From the NCBI GenBank assembly GCA_030512335.1, contig JAULSU010000003.1, positions 3,348,001 to 3,412,000 on the forward strand: DNA of 64,000 nucleotides, written 5' to 3'. Below, one piece after another: positions 1 through 11,100 of the stretch. Both the position numbers and the translations under genes were made by a program. A model generated the notes under the pieces. That model did not search any database. It saw nothing but the letters and a program-made list of their open reading frames with translations, and was not told the DNA's origin. The stretch's first letter is position 1. Every line of letters starts with the position of its first letter. The stretch is from Immersiella caudata. Lineage: Eukaryota > Ascomycota > Sordariomycetes > Sordariales > Lasiosphaeriaceae.

Positions 1-2073
1 GCCACGGCGGGGGTCCAACAAGGGTCTCATGCTGTAGGTCGCATCCTTCGACCAACCAAACCCTACGACGGAGTCGAGGGTCTCCCGGCCGCTTGGGACT
101 GGGGGAGTGGAATTCTGTGGTTTCTTGCAGCTTGCGCGTCATGAAATCCCTATCAGTGCAGATTCCAGCTCCCACGCTCAACAAACTCTCGCTTCGCCCT
201 GCCCAAAGCATGAGGCATTAAGATGCACTTCGTAGACAAAGGATCTCTCCCCGTTGCCCACTTGTGTGTGGGGCCATTTCGTGTGTACCATGGAATGGCC
301 TGTGGATAAACAGAAGTACGTCTTTGGTTTCCGTTTGACCTGACACCTGAGGCAGCAGTGAGGCGATGAACGGATCTGCGAAACAGATGGACGCGGCCCC
401 GCCTCATCAACTCAACCCACCCAGGCAAACCGCTGGTTCCTGGTTGTTGGCTCTGGGGAAGACGGTTGACATTACGACGGCATATTGAGAAGGAGTAGCT
501 ACCCCTCCAACCCGGTATCAACCCAATCGCGCCCCCCAGCAGCAGCATGTTTGGACGTTTGTCATCTAGTCGCTGTGCGGGAAGCTGGTAACCGTTCTGC
601 TGCTCACAGTGAGTTTTGACCTTCCCTCCTTTCCACTGACCAAGTCCGAACATGAATGGTGGTTCCCGTCGCCCAAAACGAAAGCCAAGACCACGGGAGC
701 AGTGCGACTTTTTCCTGGTTTTCTTGTGCTTTGACGACCGCGCCTGCGACAGCGTGGCACCAAAATTTTCAACGGGTGCTGGATGAACCGACGCGTGGTC
801 TGAGAGCTGTCGAGCCAAATCGTGCCTTAGCTCTCGCGGCCTGGTGAGAACACCGTTCTCTGTTTCCAACGAATCCAACACTCTCAGCTCCCTCAACTTC
901 CTGTGTACAGTGCGCAAGGGTCCTCCAATCTCTGATTTCAAGACAATTTGGTTGCTGCGGCTGCGGCTACGCAGCATGCTATCTTTCAGGCGACAACTCT
1001 TCAACACAGCACATCGTGAGTTGGGGAGGCCACAGCTCGCCGTTTGGAATAACGGTGCGCATCTTCGGTTTCTAGAAACCAGCCAGAAGAGAGACCATGC
1101 TCCACATGCAGCAGTTGTTAAACAACCATTGGCTCGCGGGATCCCAACCGACCCAGTCGGCCCCTACAGCAGCCCTCACTGAGCGTCGTCTCTGAGCAGG
1201 CAGACGGAAGACATCACCGCTCATCTTAGTTAGCCGTTTGGGGCGTTGAGCTCTGTCCGTGCAGCACGTTATCACACGCCTCACAACCTGAATGGACAGA
1301 CCCTTGCAGCCTGCCGCAAAACGGACCCATCGACGCTCCACTGCGAAATGGTTCCTGCAGACGATGATGATGATGGAGCGGACAGAATGCAGTGTCCTGC
1401 TTCTGCTACTGCTGGTGCCGCTGCTGTCATGAAGGAGAAGGCATAAGATCATGTCCAGATGGCCCAACACTCGCGCCGTGAAAGTTGGCAAATGGGCACT
1501 CGGTGGCTGCGTCTCATGCTGATGCCTGCGTGTTCAACAAAAGCGACCTTCAGCACACACCTCGCGTGCTTTGGGCGGTCGGGTTACATCACAGACCTGC
1601 CAAAAGAGAAACGGAACTTATATACCGTCCACTCCTCTGGCGATCACCAAAACAACACCACAAGCACAAAAAGCCGGAAGGTGATGCAGGGCAAATCGAG
1701 AGTAGCTAGTGTTCGTACACCTATTCCGTCGAGGCAAGTTTTTTTGCGGGCTTGATCAGCAAATTGTCACGACGTCCCGCGCTCATTTTCGGTACCAACA
1801 AAATGCCACACACGGCCCGTCACAAAAGGGACCAACCTCTTCCACTCCAAATCCAAACTGGCAGCCGGTCAAGGACGAAAGAGGGTCATGAGGAGCCGGA
1901 AATGGCTTATTTACCTGTGTGCGGCTGCAGCGCGGCCGCAGCTCCAAGGTAAAACATTGCTTCGCACTTGTGCTGCGCTACGGTTTGTTGGCTGCAGTGC
2001 TCCCTGCCAGCGAAGGTTCGATGCATTGCAAGCCTTTCTGCTCGACAGGGCCGAAAGATAACTGTTCTTTCCC

Positions 2074-2093
2074 AAAAAAAAACAAAAAAAAAA
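2074..2093 (+). repeat. Interrupted poly-A tract
   Basis: About twenty adenines broken by a single C. It is a simple repeat inside the gene-poor left end; such stiff dA tracts often exclude nucleosomes in fungal promoters, but no start codon of a recognised gene follows it. Confidence 0.8.
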
Positions 2094-2882
2094 CGGAGAG
2101 GGACCTCCACCTGGCCGAACTAAGCAGACCGCCAGCAAGACCGTCGGTGGGGCGTTTACACAGCGACCTTTCAGCGTCTTGACTTCGCTGGGGCCGGGAG
2201 CAGCAGCGACAAATCCGGCAGCGGCCAGCTCGGCCTGCTCGCAGAATGCCGGCGACCGGTCAACTAGCTCCACGGATGCTCGGACACTTGCTGCCGATTT
2301 ACATAAACAACCCTACCTATATTTACGCAGCGCCGGCTGGAAAACGGCACTGGTGGACGCGATGGAGCGGCGTCAGCGGTGCGTTGCAGCACGCACCCCA
2401 ACACGACTAAAGACACGTGCAGTGGCCCGGTCCCCAAAGCCGGCGGGCTTGGTACTCTCCCTGAGCACAGCATATGCTCTTGCAGCCTATGGGGACAGTG
2501 GCCCACTGCTGGAGAGCTTCCAATACGCCAACCACAGTGACGACGCAGAACGACAGGCTGAGGAGACAGTGGTACACCTCTAGAGCGTACGGATTTGACA
2601 GCTCCCGATCCTGCTCCTTGCCTGAAACGACAGTTGCATTTTTTCAAGTGGAAACAGATCTACAGCAGCTGCCGCGCAGGGGAACAGTTTCCTCCACTTC
2701 TTGCTGACGTCCCCTTTGTCGGGCATTACCTAGTGTAGCTCCCCTTGCCGTCCCTGGAACCCCGCCATTGATCACTCCCATTACCCCACACTCCCGAGTC
2801 CTCCGAGCCCTCTGGATCACAACGCAGCCCGAGGTTGTGCGGCTTGGGCCTTGGGATACCAGCCGAGCCTTATTTCAAGGCC

Positions 2883-2908
2883 TTGTGTGTGTGCGTGTGT
2901 GTGTGTGT
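2883..2908. repeat. GT dinucleotide microsatellite
   Basis: A run of GT repeats with one GC interruption, in non-coding sequence. It is a candidate length-polymorphic locus. Confidence 0.85.
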
Positions 2909-3047
2909 CTTGAATCCGGGAAAGGGAGGCGGCATGGAGAACAGACAACTTGGAAAATAGCATGGACACGTGGAGAGGGTACCCAGAGCTGCCCGTTGCC
3001 CGTTGCGCACGTCCGCGAGAGATCACGGATAGCTACCAGACCAGATA

Positions 3048-3059
3048 CTACCTAGGTAG
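3048..3059. repeat. Palindrome CTACCTAGGTAG
   Basis: A perfect 12-bp palindrome, followed by another GTA. A close relative with 8-bp arms occurs at 56086-56102, and a related CATCT-AGGT-AGATG element at 45391-45404. All are in gene-free DNA. From memory, CTACCTAGGTAG-type elements are dispersed in intergenic DNA of several Sordariomycetes; I cannot verify that here. Confidence 0.7.
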
Positions 3060-4173
3060 GTATCCTGTGCTGCGTTCGGACACGAGCAACCGACCAGCAT
3101 GACGTCCAGCGCAGCACAACCATACTACGATCTGGGCGGGTTGGTTGTACGGCGGTGTGCTCAAGCTCCCGGGAACAGCTCGGCCGCCGTCACATGGGAG
3201 TTCACACAAGATATGACAATTGAATCACAAGCAACTTTGGCGGAGAAGATGGGGAGCCCACCGTTCTCGCTGGAGATGCTGCGAGATGGGTTTAGCCCGG
3301 TCCCTCCTGACGAGATGGAAACAGCTTGGGTGTGAGAGAGAAAAGTCGAAAACGGGCCCAGCCTTGCGGTGCAGCTCATGGTGGTCGGCGAATGGTTCTG
3401 CAGTCGTGCGGAAGGCCGTGCTCACGGCAGAGAAGCTGCAAAACGCTGCACGTTCAGTCCCCTCGATACCACCTCATCGCCCTATCACAAATGACGGGGC
3501 TGATGGCGCCAGATTTCCGCTTGCACTAAAGTCGGGGCTTCGTTCAAGGCGACCAGCTGTTCTCGAACGTCAAAGACCTAATGTGTTGTCAACAGCGGCT
3601 GGTGCGGAGGGGAACCGTGGTTTCATCAGTCTCACTGACAACAGCTCAGAGTTTTCGTCAACATGCTCGCCTCTGCACGATGGACCCACGGCAAATGGTT
3701 TCCAACAATCTCTCTGGAGCTCAGCCGCGGGTAACGTTTCCGCCCATTTCTCTTGTCATTTCTTTTTCTCTGTTTTCGCGTTGAGGCTTCCGCCACAGCA
3801 GCAGATCCACATCGCCGATCCTGGATCCACCCCGGGGGGGGGGAACTATTTGATCTTGCAGCGCGGCTTGTGGGTTTAGCAAACTGGCACCGCCTTCGTG
3901 CCCCCAAATCGGGATTGCTCTGTTGTTCTCTTTAATTACATCTAGACAAATGCACACTGTGGTTCGTGTCAAGGACGCGTTCAGACTCCGGATTTGGACG
4001 TTGGGCTCCAACACAGTGGTGCGCTGCCGCGCTTCGACATCGTCTGTGTAACTCTCGCCAGGGCTGGTTACCGTTATGAAGATGTGATACAAGTACGGCG
4101 TGTCACGGGATAGAAGCACGTCCTTACCATGGATCCTGCGGCAGAGAGGGAAGTCCGTATCTCTACTCTCTGT

Positions 4174-4200
4174 CAGCAGCAGCAGCAGCAGCAGCAGCAG
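4174..4200 (+). repeat. (CAG)9 trinucleotide repeat
   Basis: Nine uninterrupted CAG units. The surrounding frames encode no recognised protein, so it is treated as a non-coding microsatellite. It could encode polyserine or polyglutamine if an unrecognised exon exists here. Confidence 0.85.
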
Positions 4201-4923
4201 CACTCCTTTGCAGCTCCCTGACGTGGTCGACTCTCCCACCCGTCTCGCCCCTGTTGGCGCCACTCGGTTTCTGTTCACCCGCTCTGGTGGGAAGGAAAAA
4301 AGAAAAGAAATGAGGGGAGGGGGGATGGCTGGGATGGCGGCAGATGCCGATCAGAGGGTCCTTGGCGGACGGCGGTTGCGCCCTGTGAGCGCCCTGCCTG
4401 TCGCGGAAAGGATGAAACTCGCTTTTTTCAGCACGCTGCGCGCGGTGCAAAACCCTGATGCCGCGGGTTTCGACCTGTCCGCTCCGCTCTGCTGCTCAGC
4501 GGGCGGGTCGGCGCGGGTGACTACCTTGGTGATCGGCTTGGGGTGTTTTGCCTGCCTGTGATGGGAGCAGGCAGGAGGCAGAAGGATTTGACAGGACTCG
4601 AGGGGGAGCTTTCAGCTCACCGACTTTTTTTTGACTTTTTTTGGTGATAGGGCAGGACATGACATGGCATCCATGTCCTGGTCTAGTTCCCATTCCTTCA
4701 TGTTCGAAGCGGGCGGCACCATTCCGATGACCCAGGAGTTCTTGCGTCTTTTCTTACGTTTCTTTTTTCCCATTCCGAGAACGTGAACAGCAGGCAGGGG
4801 CGGAAGACCGACAGCTGGCAAGGCAGTGTGAATGGGTGTCGTGGGTATCCGACACGCCGGGACGGAGGCTTTTGCTAGTGCGAGCTGCCGGCGTTTGTGG
4901 CAGAGGCAAAGTTTGCTGTTTGC

Positions 4924-4940
4924 TTTTTTTTTTTTTTTTT
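4924..4940 (+). repeat. Poly-T tract (17 T)
   Basis: Seventeen consecutive thymines in non-coding sequence. Neighbouring DNA at 4615-4650 also has short T runs, so this part is pyrimidine-rich on the plus strand. Confidence 0.85.
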
Positions 4941-5058
4941 GGCTTAGCCGCTTGGCTGTCTCTCGCCTTTCCTGTCCTTTTTTGCGTATCAAGGTTGTCA
5001 AAGCAGGGCCAGGAACGTGATGATGCCTTGCTTTGGCAATGCCTTCGTCAAGGTTGTC

Positions 5059-5088
5059 GTTGGCGTTGGTGTTGGTGTTGGCGTTGCC
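5059..5088 (+). repeat. GTTGGY hexanucleotide tandem repeat
   Basis: Five tandem six-base units: GTTGGC, GTTGGT, GTTGGT, GTTGGC and a final GTTGCC. The array lies in gene-poor DNA and shows no association with a recognised exon. Confidence 0.8.
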
Positions 5089-6142
5089 GACTTACCGAGA
5101 GTTTGCTGCCGGGCCGAGGGAGGGATGTTGTTTGTGTGCGTATGGACTAGCGGGTGAAGGGATTTGGCTGGCCGTCCGTCACATATCACGGAATGGGATG
5201 CTGGAGTTGAGGTGCTGCTGGTCGCTGATAACAGCAGGGTCGGCATACGATGGATGGGATTGCTGCAGTGCGTTCGAGATCACGACGTCTTCCCTCAATG
5301 TTAGGGTTTATCATGCTCCAGAGTACATTGCGCCACATGGTAGTCGGGTAGCTTTTGGTGCGTCTTTGATGTTTGGCCATGAGTTTTGTTGTCTGACGCA
5401 AACCTCGCTTGATATGGCCCCAAACAAACGTCTTCAGACCTAAGTCGCAAGCTTTAGAGTGGTGGTGGGACTGAGTTCCGCCAGCCACATACCCTGCGGT
5501 AGCACGTCTCTCTTGAGCTTACTCTCACCAACTGGGTTCAGGGGGCGTTGCCATTTCAAAGTCAGGACTGCCTCCCTATAGCGTAAACTCTGAGGTCGAC
5601 AAGGACAGTGTGAATTGATGCAGGCCGAACCATTGCCATATGTGGATATAGGGTAGTTCAGAATCAAGTCGCGTCTGATGCTCTGTCGGCTCTATTCCAC
5701 TCGAGGCGTACTACCGTACCAGATCCATGATGTTGACAGCAATGGAATGGATTCAGTAAAACTTTAAGGCTTGAAGTCGAGATTCTTGACGCCAGGGGCA
5801 TGCGTCATGGGGAATACCCAGATATAGTTGTGATCAAGTTGAAACCTGGTCAACAACGAAGTTGAAGAGTAGGACCTTGAGGCTCGTTTGCCCACTCAGA
5901 CGGCCGAGTTGAGGCTGCTGTACGGAGCCCCTTCCCAGTGTCGGCCGGCATAAAGCCTAGCAGCGTAGGTTTCGTGGCGAGCAGGTTGAAAGGTTGATAA
6001 AAGTCGGCTTCGTCAGCTAGGTGATCGAGCCACTCGACATCAAAGGCTCGGCGTTGTTTGAAGTTATCGCAACCTTCGTGACCCGAAAAAAACCAACACT
6101 AAGCGCCGAGTAAAAAGAGCTATAAGTAAATGGCCATATCCT

Positions 6143-7023
6143 ATGCCATACCGAGCTCGACAGTTCTCCCTCGCTGTCACCAGACGATCCGAACTTTGCT
6201 TCCACCCACTTCAAGTTCACCCATCAACCACCGGCCATAACCGCATCTTTCAATATGTCCCTATCCACACCCGCTCGACCACCATATGGAAACATGCCTC
6301 TTATCAAGACAGAACACACTCGCCACACGCTCCAATCATCACCCATCCTTCCCATCCAAACCCCGACGTCAGCCCCATAAAACCCGAACAGGCTGACGGC
6401 TCCCCCTCTCCGCACTGCCAAAACCACATGCTAGAGCCCGTTCTCAAGTACATCAACTTCGCCGCCCTCAAGTCCGACCCCGGAGACACTTGCGCATGCA
6501 AGCATCCCTGTACCTGGGCGAAGTGTACCGGCCCGGAAGACTTCGCTCTGCCGGCATGGGCACTCGAGCTCCGCGACGGAGTTAAAGCCGAGCCCGACAA
6601 CGTCAAGACGGAGAGGGGGAACAAGTTCGAGCCGAAGGTCATGGTTGGCCCGGGGGCCGTCAAAGTCGAGGGCATAAAGGCCGAACCCGGCATCAAGGTC
6701 GAGAACGGCGTGAAATTCGAAGTCGTCAAGGCCGGGCTTCCCCGCGAAGAAGCGCAAATCCCAGAGACGAGACTGTGGAGTGTAAGTGGAAATTATTTCT
6801 GTTTTTCTCGGGAGAAAACTCCCTCGTTCCCCCGAGACAGCAGAAACTTTCCCAAAGAGGAGATAAGAAGCCAACTGATATTTGGCATAGACACTGGGAT
6901 TTCCGACCCCCCAGGCTGGACGAGATGGATGGGATGTCGGCCTTTGACTTCTTGAGGCATCTGAAAAGGATGCACATGCTGCGTTCCCCCGACAGGCCCG
7001 GAGATGAGAGGCAGCAGTTGTAG
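6143..7023 (+). CDS. Putative protein with a tandem psi-K-x-E motif tract (gene model uncertain)
   Basis: I do not recognise the family. The supported part is 6428-6781, which has a Cys cluster (CACKHPC near residues 115-121 of the longest frame) and then a regular series of hydrophobic-Lys-x-Glu motifs: VKAE, VKTE, VKVE, IKAE, IKVE and VKFE, preceded by IKPE near 6380. Psi-K-x-E is the consensus for SUMO attachment, so a nuclear, SUMO-modified protein is possible; that is inference. A strong donor (GTAAGT) is at 6782. An acceptor at 6870 gives a tail ending at 7023 (263 aa in all). An acceptor at 6890 has a better branch site but stops at 6947. The start is doubtful: another ATG at 6255 in a different frame has a better context and encodes a further IKTE motif before stopping near 6377. 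Confidence 0.45.
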
Positions 7024-7570
7024 CTGGGGGACGGTAATGCTACTGCCTGGCTCTGGACGAGGAATAATAATGAAGGATGAATGAAACTTCTTCGCCGCAT
7101 GTTACTAATCCGAGGCCGCCTTGACTGCATTGTGCACGAGTACTAGTTGATTCTCCAGGGTCATTGTTCAACCGGTAGGGGCTCTGAAACACGCCCAGCT
7201 TCGGTGCCACCGCCTAGAGGGTTGATCGAGAACGGGAGAGTCGAAGGAGGCCGGCGGCACAGATCGGCGAGATCGCTCTCTTCAGGAACGATTGTATGGC
7301 TCAAGAATCTATTGCGCCCGTGGGCGAACCTGGCATAGCCAGATCAGTGGTATGCCGTTACCCTACAACAAGGTCAAAAGAAAATGGTGTAAATAGAGAG
7401 AAAATAGACCACTCCCAAACTCCAGACACCACCAATGCTCCATAAACTACAAACCGCCCTGGCGCTCAGCAGAGGAGGGGGGGGGAACGTGTTATGTACT
7501 TGTTGATTTTTAAGCCCATCGAGCTTGCGGGTTGCGCTGCCCAATATTTCGAAAACATCGTCAAATCTCT
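7024..7570. other. Convergent intergenic region
   Basis: It lies between the 3' ends of the psi-K-x-E gene (+) and the CDF transporter gene (-). It contains an 11-G run near 7480-7490. I see no coding or RNA gene; it presumably holds both 3' untranslated regions and terminators. Confidence 0.6.
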
Positions 7571-9235
7571 TCACAGATCCTTTCGACTCTTTCCGTTCTT
7601 CCCGTGGTGCTCATGGGCGTGATCATGGTCATGGTCGTGATCGTGCTCTTCCTCTGGCTCCGGGCTGCTCTTAGGGCTGACATCCCCAGGGATGAACTCA
7701 TCCGAAATCAACTCTGCCTTGACTTCCTTGGGTACGAATCGAACACGAACCTTCCTAGCACCACGCACCTTGGAACCGATACGAGTGCGGATGGCATCCT
7801 CGACGCCGCGCGCATCCTCTACCGTCCACATGGCGGGCACAGCGAGCTCGAGGTCGATGAGGTAGTTCTGGCCGGACTTAATGCCGGATAGATCTCGCAC
7901 TTCGACTTCATGGCCCTCGCTGACCTCGGCAAGACTTTTGCTGATTTGCTTGCGGACCGACTGACGCACCTCTTCGTCGATGCTTCGATCAGCTAGCTCA
8001 TACAGCGCCGATAACGTGTTGCCCCAACCGGCCTTGATAACGAGAAGTGAAATCAGGAGACCGCCAACAGGGTCCAGCCATGCTGCGTTTTGCAGAAAGT
8101 TGGCCCCCAAGATCGCGAACAGAGTCACAATGCCTGTCAGGCTGTCGACGCGGTGGTGCACGGCGTTCGAAGCGAGAACAGACGACTTGCGCTCGCGAGC
8201 TACCTTCATGGCTACAAGAGGGACAGGTCAGTATCTACCATCACATGCTGTGTGACAGCGTGGGGGTTGCGACTTACTCGCATGGTACAGCCACTCCTTG
8301 ACGGCAACCGTTCCAGCAGCGAGCCACGCGGCGTGCAAGCTAGGACCCTCAAAGCCGTGACCATGGCCGTGGCCATGGCTATGTCCGTGGCTATGTCCGT
8401 GGCCATGGCTATGTCCGTGACCGTGACTGTGCGCATGCTCCATCATGGCCGCGGCAGCAGCTGGGTCGAGGAAAAGCTGTGCATACAGCGAAGTGCAGCT
8501 ATTCATGCACATAAAGATGCCACCAAACAGCAACATGCTGGACACGCCCAGGGAGCCCAGACTCTCCACCTTGCCAAAGCCCATGGGGAACTTTTCTGTT
8601 GGCGGGCGCAAGCTCCACGAAACAGTCGCGAGGGTCAGGACGTCTGAAGCCAAGTCTGTCAAACTGTGCCAAGCATCCGCGATCATGGACTGCGAGTTGA
8701 AGAGGTAACCGCCAGCACCCTTTGCGATCGCCATGCCCAGGTTCGAGAAAAGGCCGATACGGGTGATGCGGACACCAGCGTCATTCTTGTTTTTCGAAGT
8801 GAGGTACACATTGTCGTGGTGATGGTGGTGATGGTGGCCGGCGTGGCCCCTTGTCTGTGTGGCCGACATTGCCCTTCTGCCGTAGCTGCTGTCGCTTCGA
8901 GGTATTCGTCTTGGGATGAATTGGCTCGGATGGAAGGTTGTGGTCGCAGGGAAAGCGCAATTGAGGGAGTGTTGTCGCAGACGGTCGTGGAATGCTCGGC
9001 TAGTCGAGTAAGCCTGGTAGACAGGTAATGTGCATCGTTGAGGGTGATGTGTCCTTGGGGGGCTAAATGTGCCGAGTGGAAGGAGCGCGCTCCGGGCCAG
9101 CCTGGGATTTCGGATGATAGGCGGCGTTGCACCGATGCGCACCAGCGATGGGCCCGAACATCGCTGCCGGCAAAGCGAAGACGACATCAGGGGAGGCCGG
9201 CCGCGTGCGCAAAGAGCAGAGAAGGTTTTCGGCAA
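7571..9235 (-). CDS. MMT1: CDF-family metal cation transporter, mitochondrial Mmt1/Mmt2-like
   Basis: This is a 532-aa cation diffusion facilitator, a family that exchanges Zn, Fe or Mn for protons across membranes. Exons are 9235-8278 and 8211-7571; the 66-nt intron restores the frame exactly (HAT-MKVARE). Residues 1-120 are Arg/Ser-rich without acidic runs, like a mitochondrial presequence. The CDF core starts near residue 155. The metal-site motifs are visible: D188, H190 and D194 in IADAWHSLTDLASD, and H338/H339 and D342 in SNAVHHRVDS. Histidine-rich tracts occur at about 131-140, 267-294 and near the C terminus. The match to yeast Mmt1/2, which handle mitochondrial iron, is by motif and presequence. 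A zinc-type CDF of another organelle is the alternative, and an internal Met at residue 123 could remove the presequence. Confidence 0.9.
8354..8430. repeat. Tandem repeat encoding the His/Gly-rich loop
   Basis: Six-base-derived tandem units (variants of CCATGG/CTATGTCCGTGG) run through the transporter gene and encode alternating His-Gly and His-Ser-His-Gly on the minus strand. The loop sits between transmembrane segments of the CDF protein, where a variable His-rich metal-binding loop is expected. Such repeats readily change length. Confidence 0.85.
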
Positions 9236-9767
9236 GCTAAACGGCCTTGATGTGGGAGTGGGATGCGATAGTGCAGACGCGGATCCATCGGTCCATCGGC
9301 GAAAAGTCTTGGACTGCAGGAGGAAGCTTCCCGCGACTGCGCACGCGATCGAACGACGTCACGGAAGACCCATCAGCCTCGCACTTCGACCAACTGCTCA
9401 CAGAGTGGCTTGCGTGAAACTTGGTCTTCAAATTCTTTACACTGCAGTCATAGCCATTGGCGTGAATTACACACACTGCAGCACCAACAAGACTTGCATA
9501 GGCCTCCTTTTTCAACAAACACTGCTCCCATCAGGTCCCTGACTCAACAACTGGCAACCCCGCCATTCCCAACAGCTCTCTGTCCCAGAGCTCGGGCAAC
9601 GCAAAGGTGGGGGTCAAATCCATGATCTAACCCATCTGGGCAGTCAACACAGCGTCCGCTCACTCATCAACCACAACCAGCTACCACCAGCCATCCCTTA
9701 CCATAATGTAATAAGCCACATACACACACAGTAATCTGTATCAACTCGCCCTCTACACTCTGGAGCA
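9236..9767. promoter_or_regulatory. Divergent promoter region, CDF transporter / sirtuin
   Basis: This 532-bp interval separates the start codons of two divergently transcribed genes, both with likely mitochondrial products. The half next to the sirtuin is strongly C/A-rich on the plus strand (about 9590-9765), as in many fungal 5' leaders. No individual factor site is assigned. Confidence 0.55.
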
Positions 9768-11076
9768 ATGCACAAACCACTCCTGCGCATCCCCTACACG
9801 GATCCCTTCGCCCGCCCAACCATCATTCCCAGGTCCGCCCGCACCCTCGAAGGCGCCATAGCGGCCCTCCACGCCTTCTTCACCTCCCCACCCCCCTCAG
9901 GGCTGCCAGCCTCGACCGTTGTTATCTCAGGGGCAGGTATCTCTGTCGCTAGCGGCCTAGCTGACTATCGTGGCACAAACGGCACGTACCGGGTGAATAA
10001 GACATACCGCCCTATCTTTTACAACGAATTTCTCGCAAGCCACGAGGCACGCAAACGCTACTGGGCGCGGAGTTTCCTGGGTTGGTCGACACTGCATAGA
10101 GCCCAGCCGAATGCTGGTCATTACGCGGTGAGAGACCTCGCGCAGCTTGGGCTGGTATCGAGCGTCATCACGCAGAATGTGGATTCCTTTCATACGAAGG
10201 CGGATCCTAACACCAGGACGGTAGAGTTACATGGCTATCTAAGATCGACGGTGTGTACATCATGTCGCGAGGAGTTCCCCCGAGACAGCTTCCAGGAGGA
10301 GCTGGCGCGGCTGAATCCTGTCTGGGCAGCCTTCCTGCGTGACGCGATAGCTTCTGGTGCCCTTGAGACGGAGGACCCAGTGGAAAAGCGGGCCCGTGGC
10401 ATTCGTATGAACCCTGACGGCGACGTAGACGTGCCGGATGCACCTTATACGACGTTTCGATACCCGGTGAGTGCTCAATTCAAAGTCCGCCCTTCGCATC
10501 GTTCATCCGTGATCCCAAGACCAGTGGACGTGGCGCGCGTTGAGTAAGAGCATCGGCTGATGTGTACCACAGGCTTGTCCGAGGTGTTTATTGGATCCTC
10601 CGCGTCTGGCGAGTGGGACGAAAAGCATCGTTGAGATCGACCGTGACGGTGCGTGGAACCCGACAAGCACCGCTGGAATTCTCAAGCCGGCGGTCGTGAT
10701 GTTTGGCGAAAGTATCAGGAACGGGGTCAAGGATGCCGCAGAAGACGCTATCGAAGGCGCTGGCCGCCTTCTGGTCCTCGCCACGTCCCTTGCAACTTAT
10801 TCGGCATGGCGACTGGCGAAAAAGGCTAGGGACCTAGGCATGCCTATTGCAATTGTGAACATGGGGGGCGTAAGGGGCGAAGATGCATTTTTTGCCCATT
10901 TGGAACCAAGCCAACTTGGGGGTGAAGGCGTGAGAGTGGAGATGCCAACTGATACTTTGCTTCCGGCTCTGGTCCAGGAACTGCGCCGGTCAGGATTCCA
11001 TGGGGAGATTATCTCGCCGGCTCGGGCGGAGCGTGAGCGTGGGGATGCCGCCATATTCAGAGATATGTTATCATAA
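9768..11076 (+). CDS. Class II (SIRT4-like) sirtuin, NAD-dependent protein deacylase
   Basis: This 400-aa sirtuin uses NAD+ to remove acyl groups from lysines, or possibly ADP-ribosylates targets, as SIRT4 relatives do. Exons are 9768-10466 and 10573-11076, in phase 0. The NAD-binding GAGIS is at residues 55-59, QNVD at 136-139 and the catalytic His at 155 in ELHG. The zinc ribbon is C163-x2-C166 and C235-x2-C238; the intron falls just before the second pair. RPI-x-F and RYWARSF-x-GW motifs resemble SIRT4 more than nuclear Sir2/Hst proteins. Mitochondrial location is inferred from the family, because the N terminus is only weakly presequence-like. The 68-residue spacing between zinc pairs seems long. 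The stop lies 24 bp from the stop of the facing gene. Confidence 0.92.
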
Positions 11077-11100
11077 AAGCATAAGTCTCCCGGCAATGTA

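Larger units (their letters stand above)
1..6142. other. Gene-poor intergenic tract with simple repeats
   Basis: I see no recognisable protein, RNA gene or splice-consistent gene model here. Open frames up to about 280 codons exist on both strands, but they have no domain-like composition, lie on top of one another, and are Arg/Ser/Pro-rich as expected from random GC-rich DNA. The tract holds homopolymer runs, a GT microsatellite, a CAG repeat, a GTTGGY hexamer array and a CTACCTAGGTAG palindrome, listed separately. It could be a long regulatory region or untranslated leader for a gene beyond the left edge, or could carry a non-coding transcript; the sequence alone does not decide. Confidence 0.6.

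Noticed and set aside
1..141. Plus-strand frame open from the window edge and ending at TGA near 141
   Set aside because: Forty-six codons with no recognisable motif; not enough to claim a 3' gene end.
153..1007. Minus-strand open frame of 284 codons
   Set aside because: It has Arg/Ser/Gly-rich composition typical of non-coding GC-rich frames, no domain, and overlaps other open frames on both strands.
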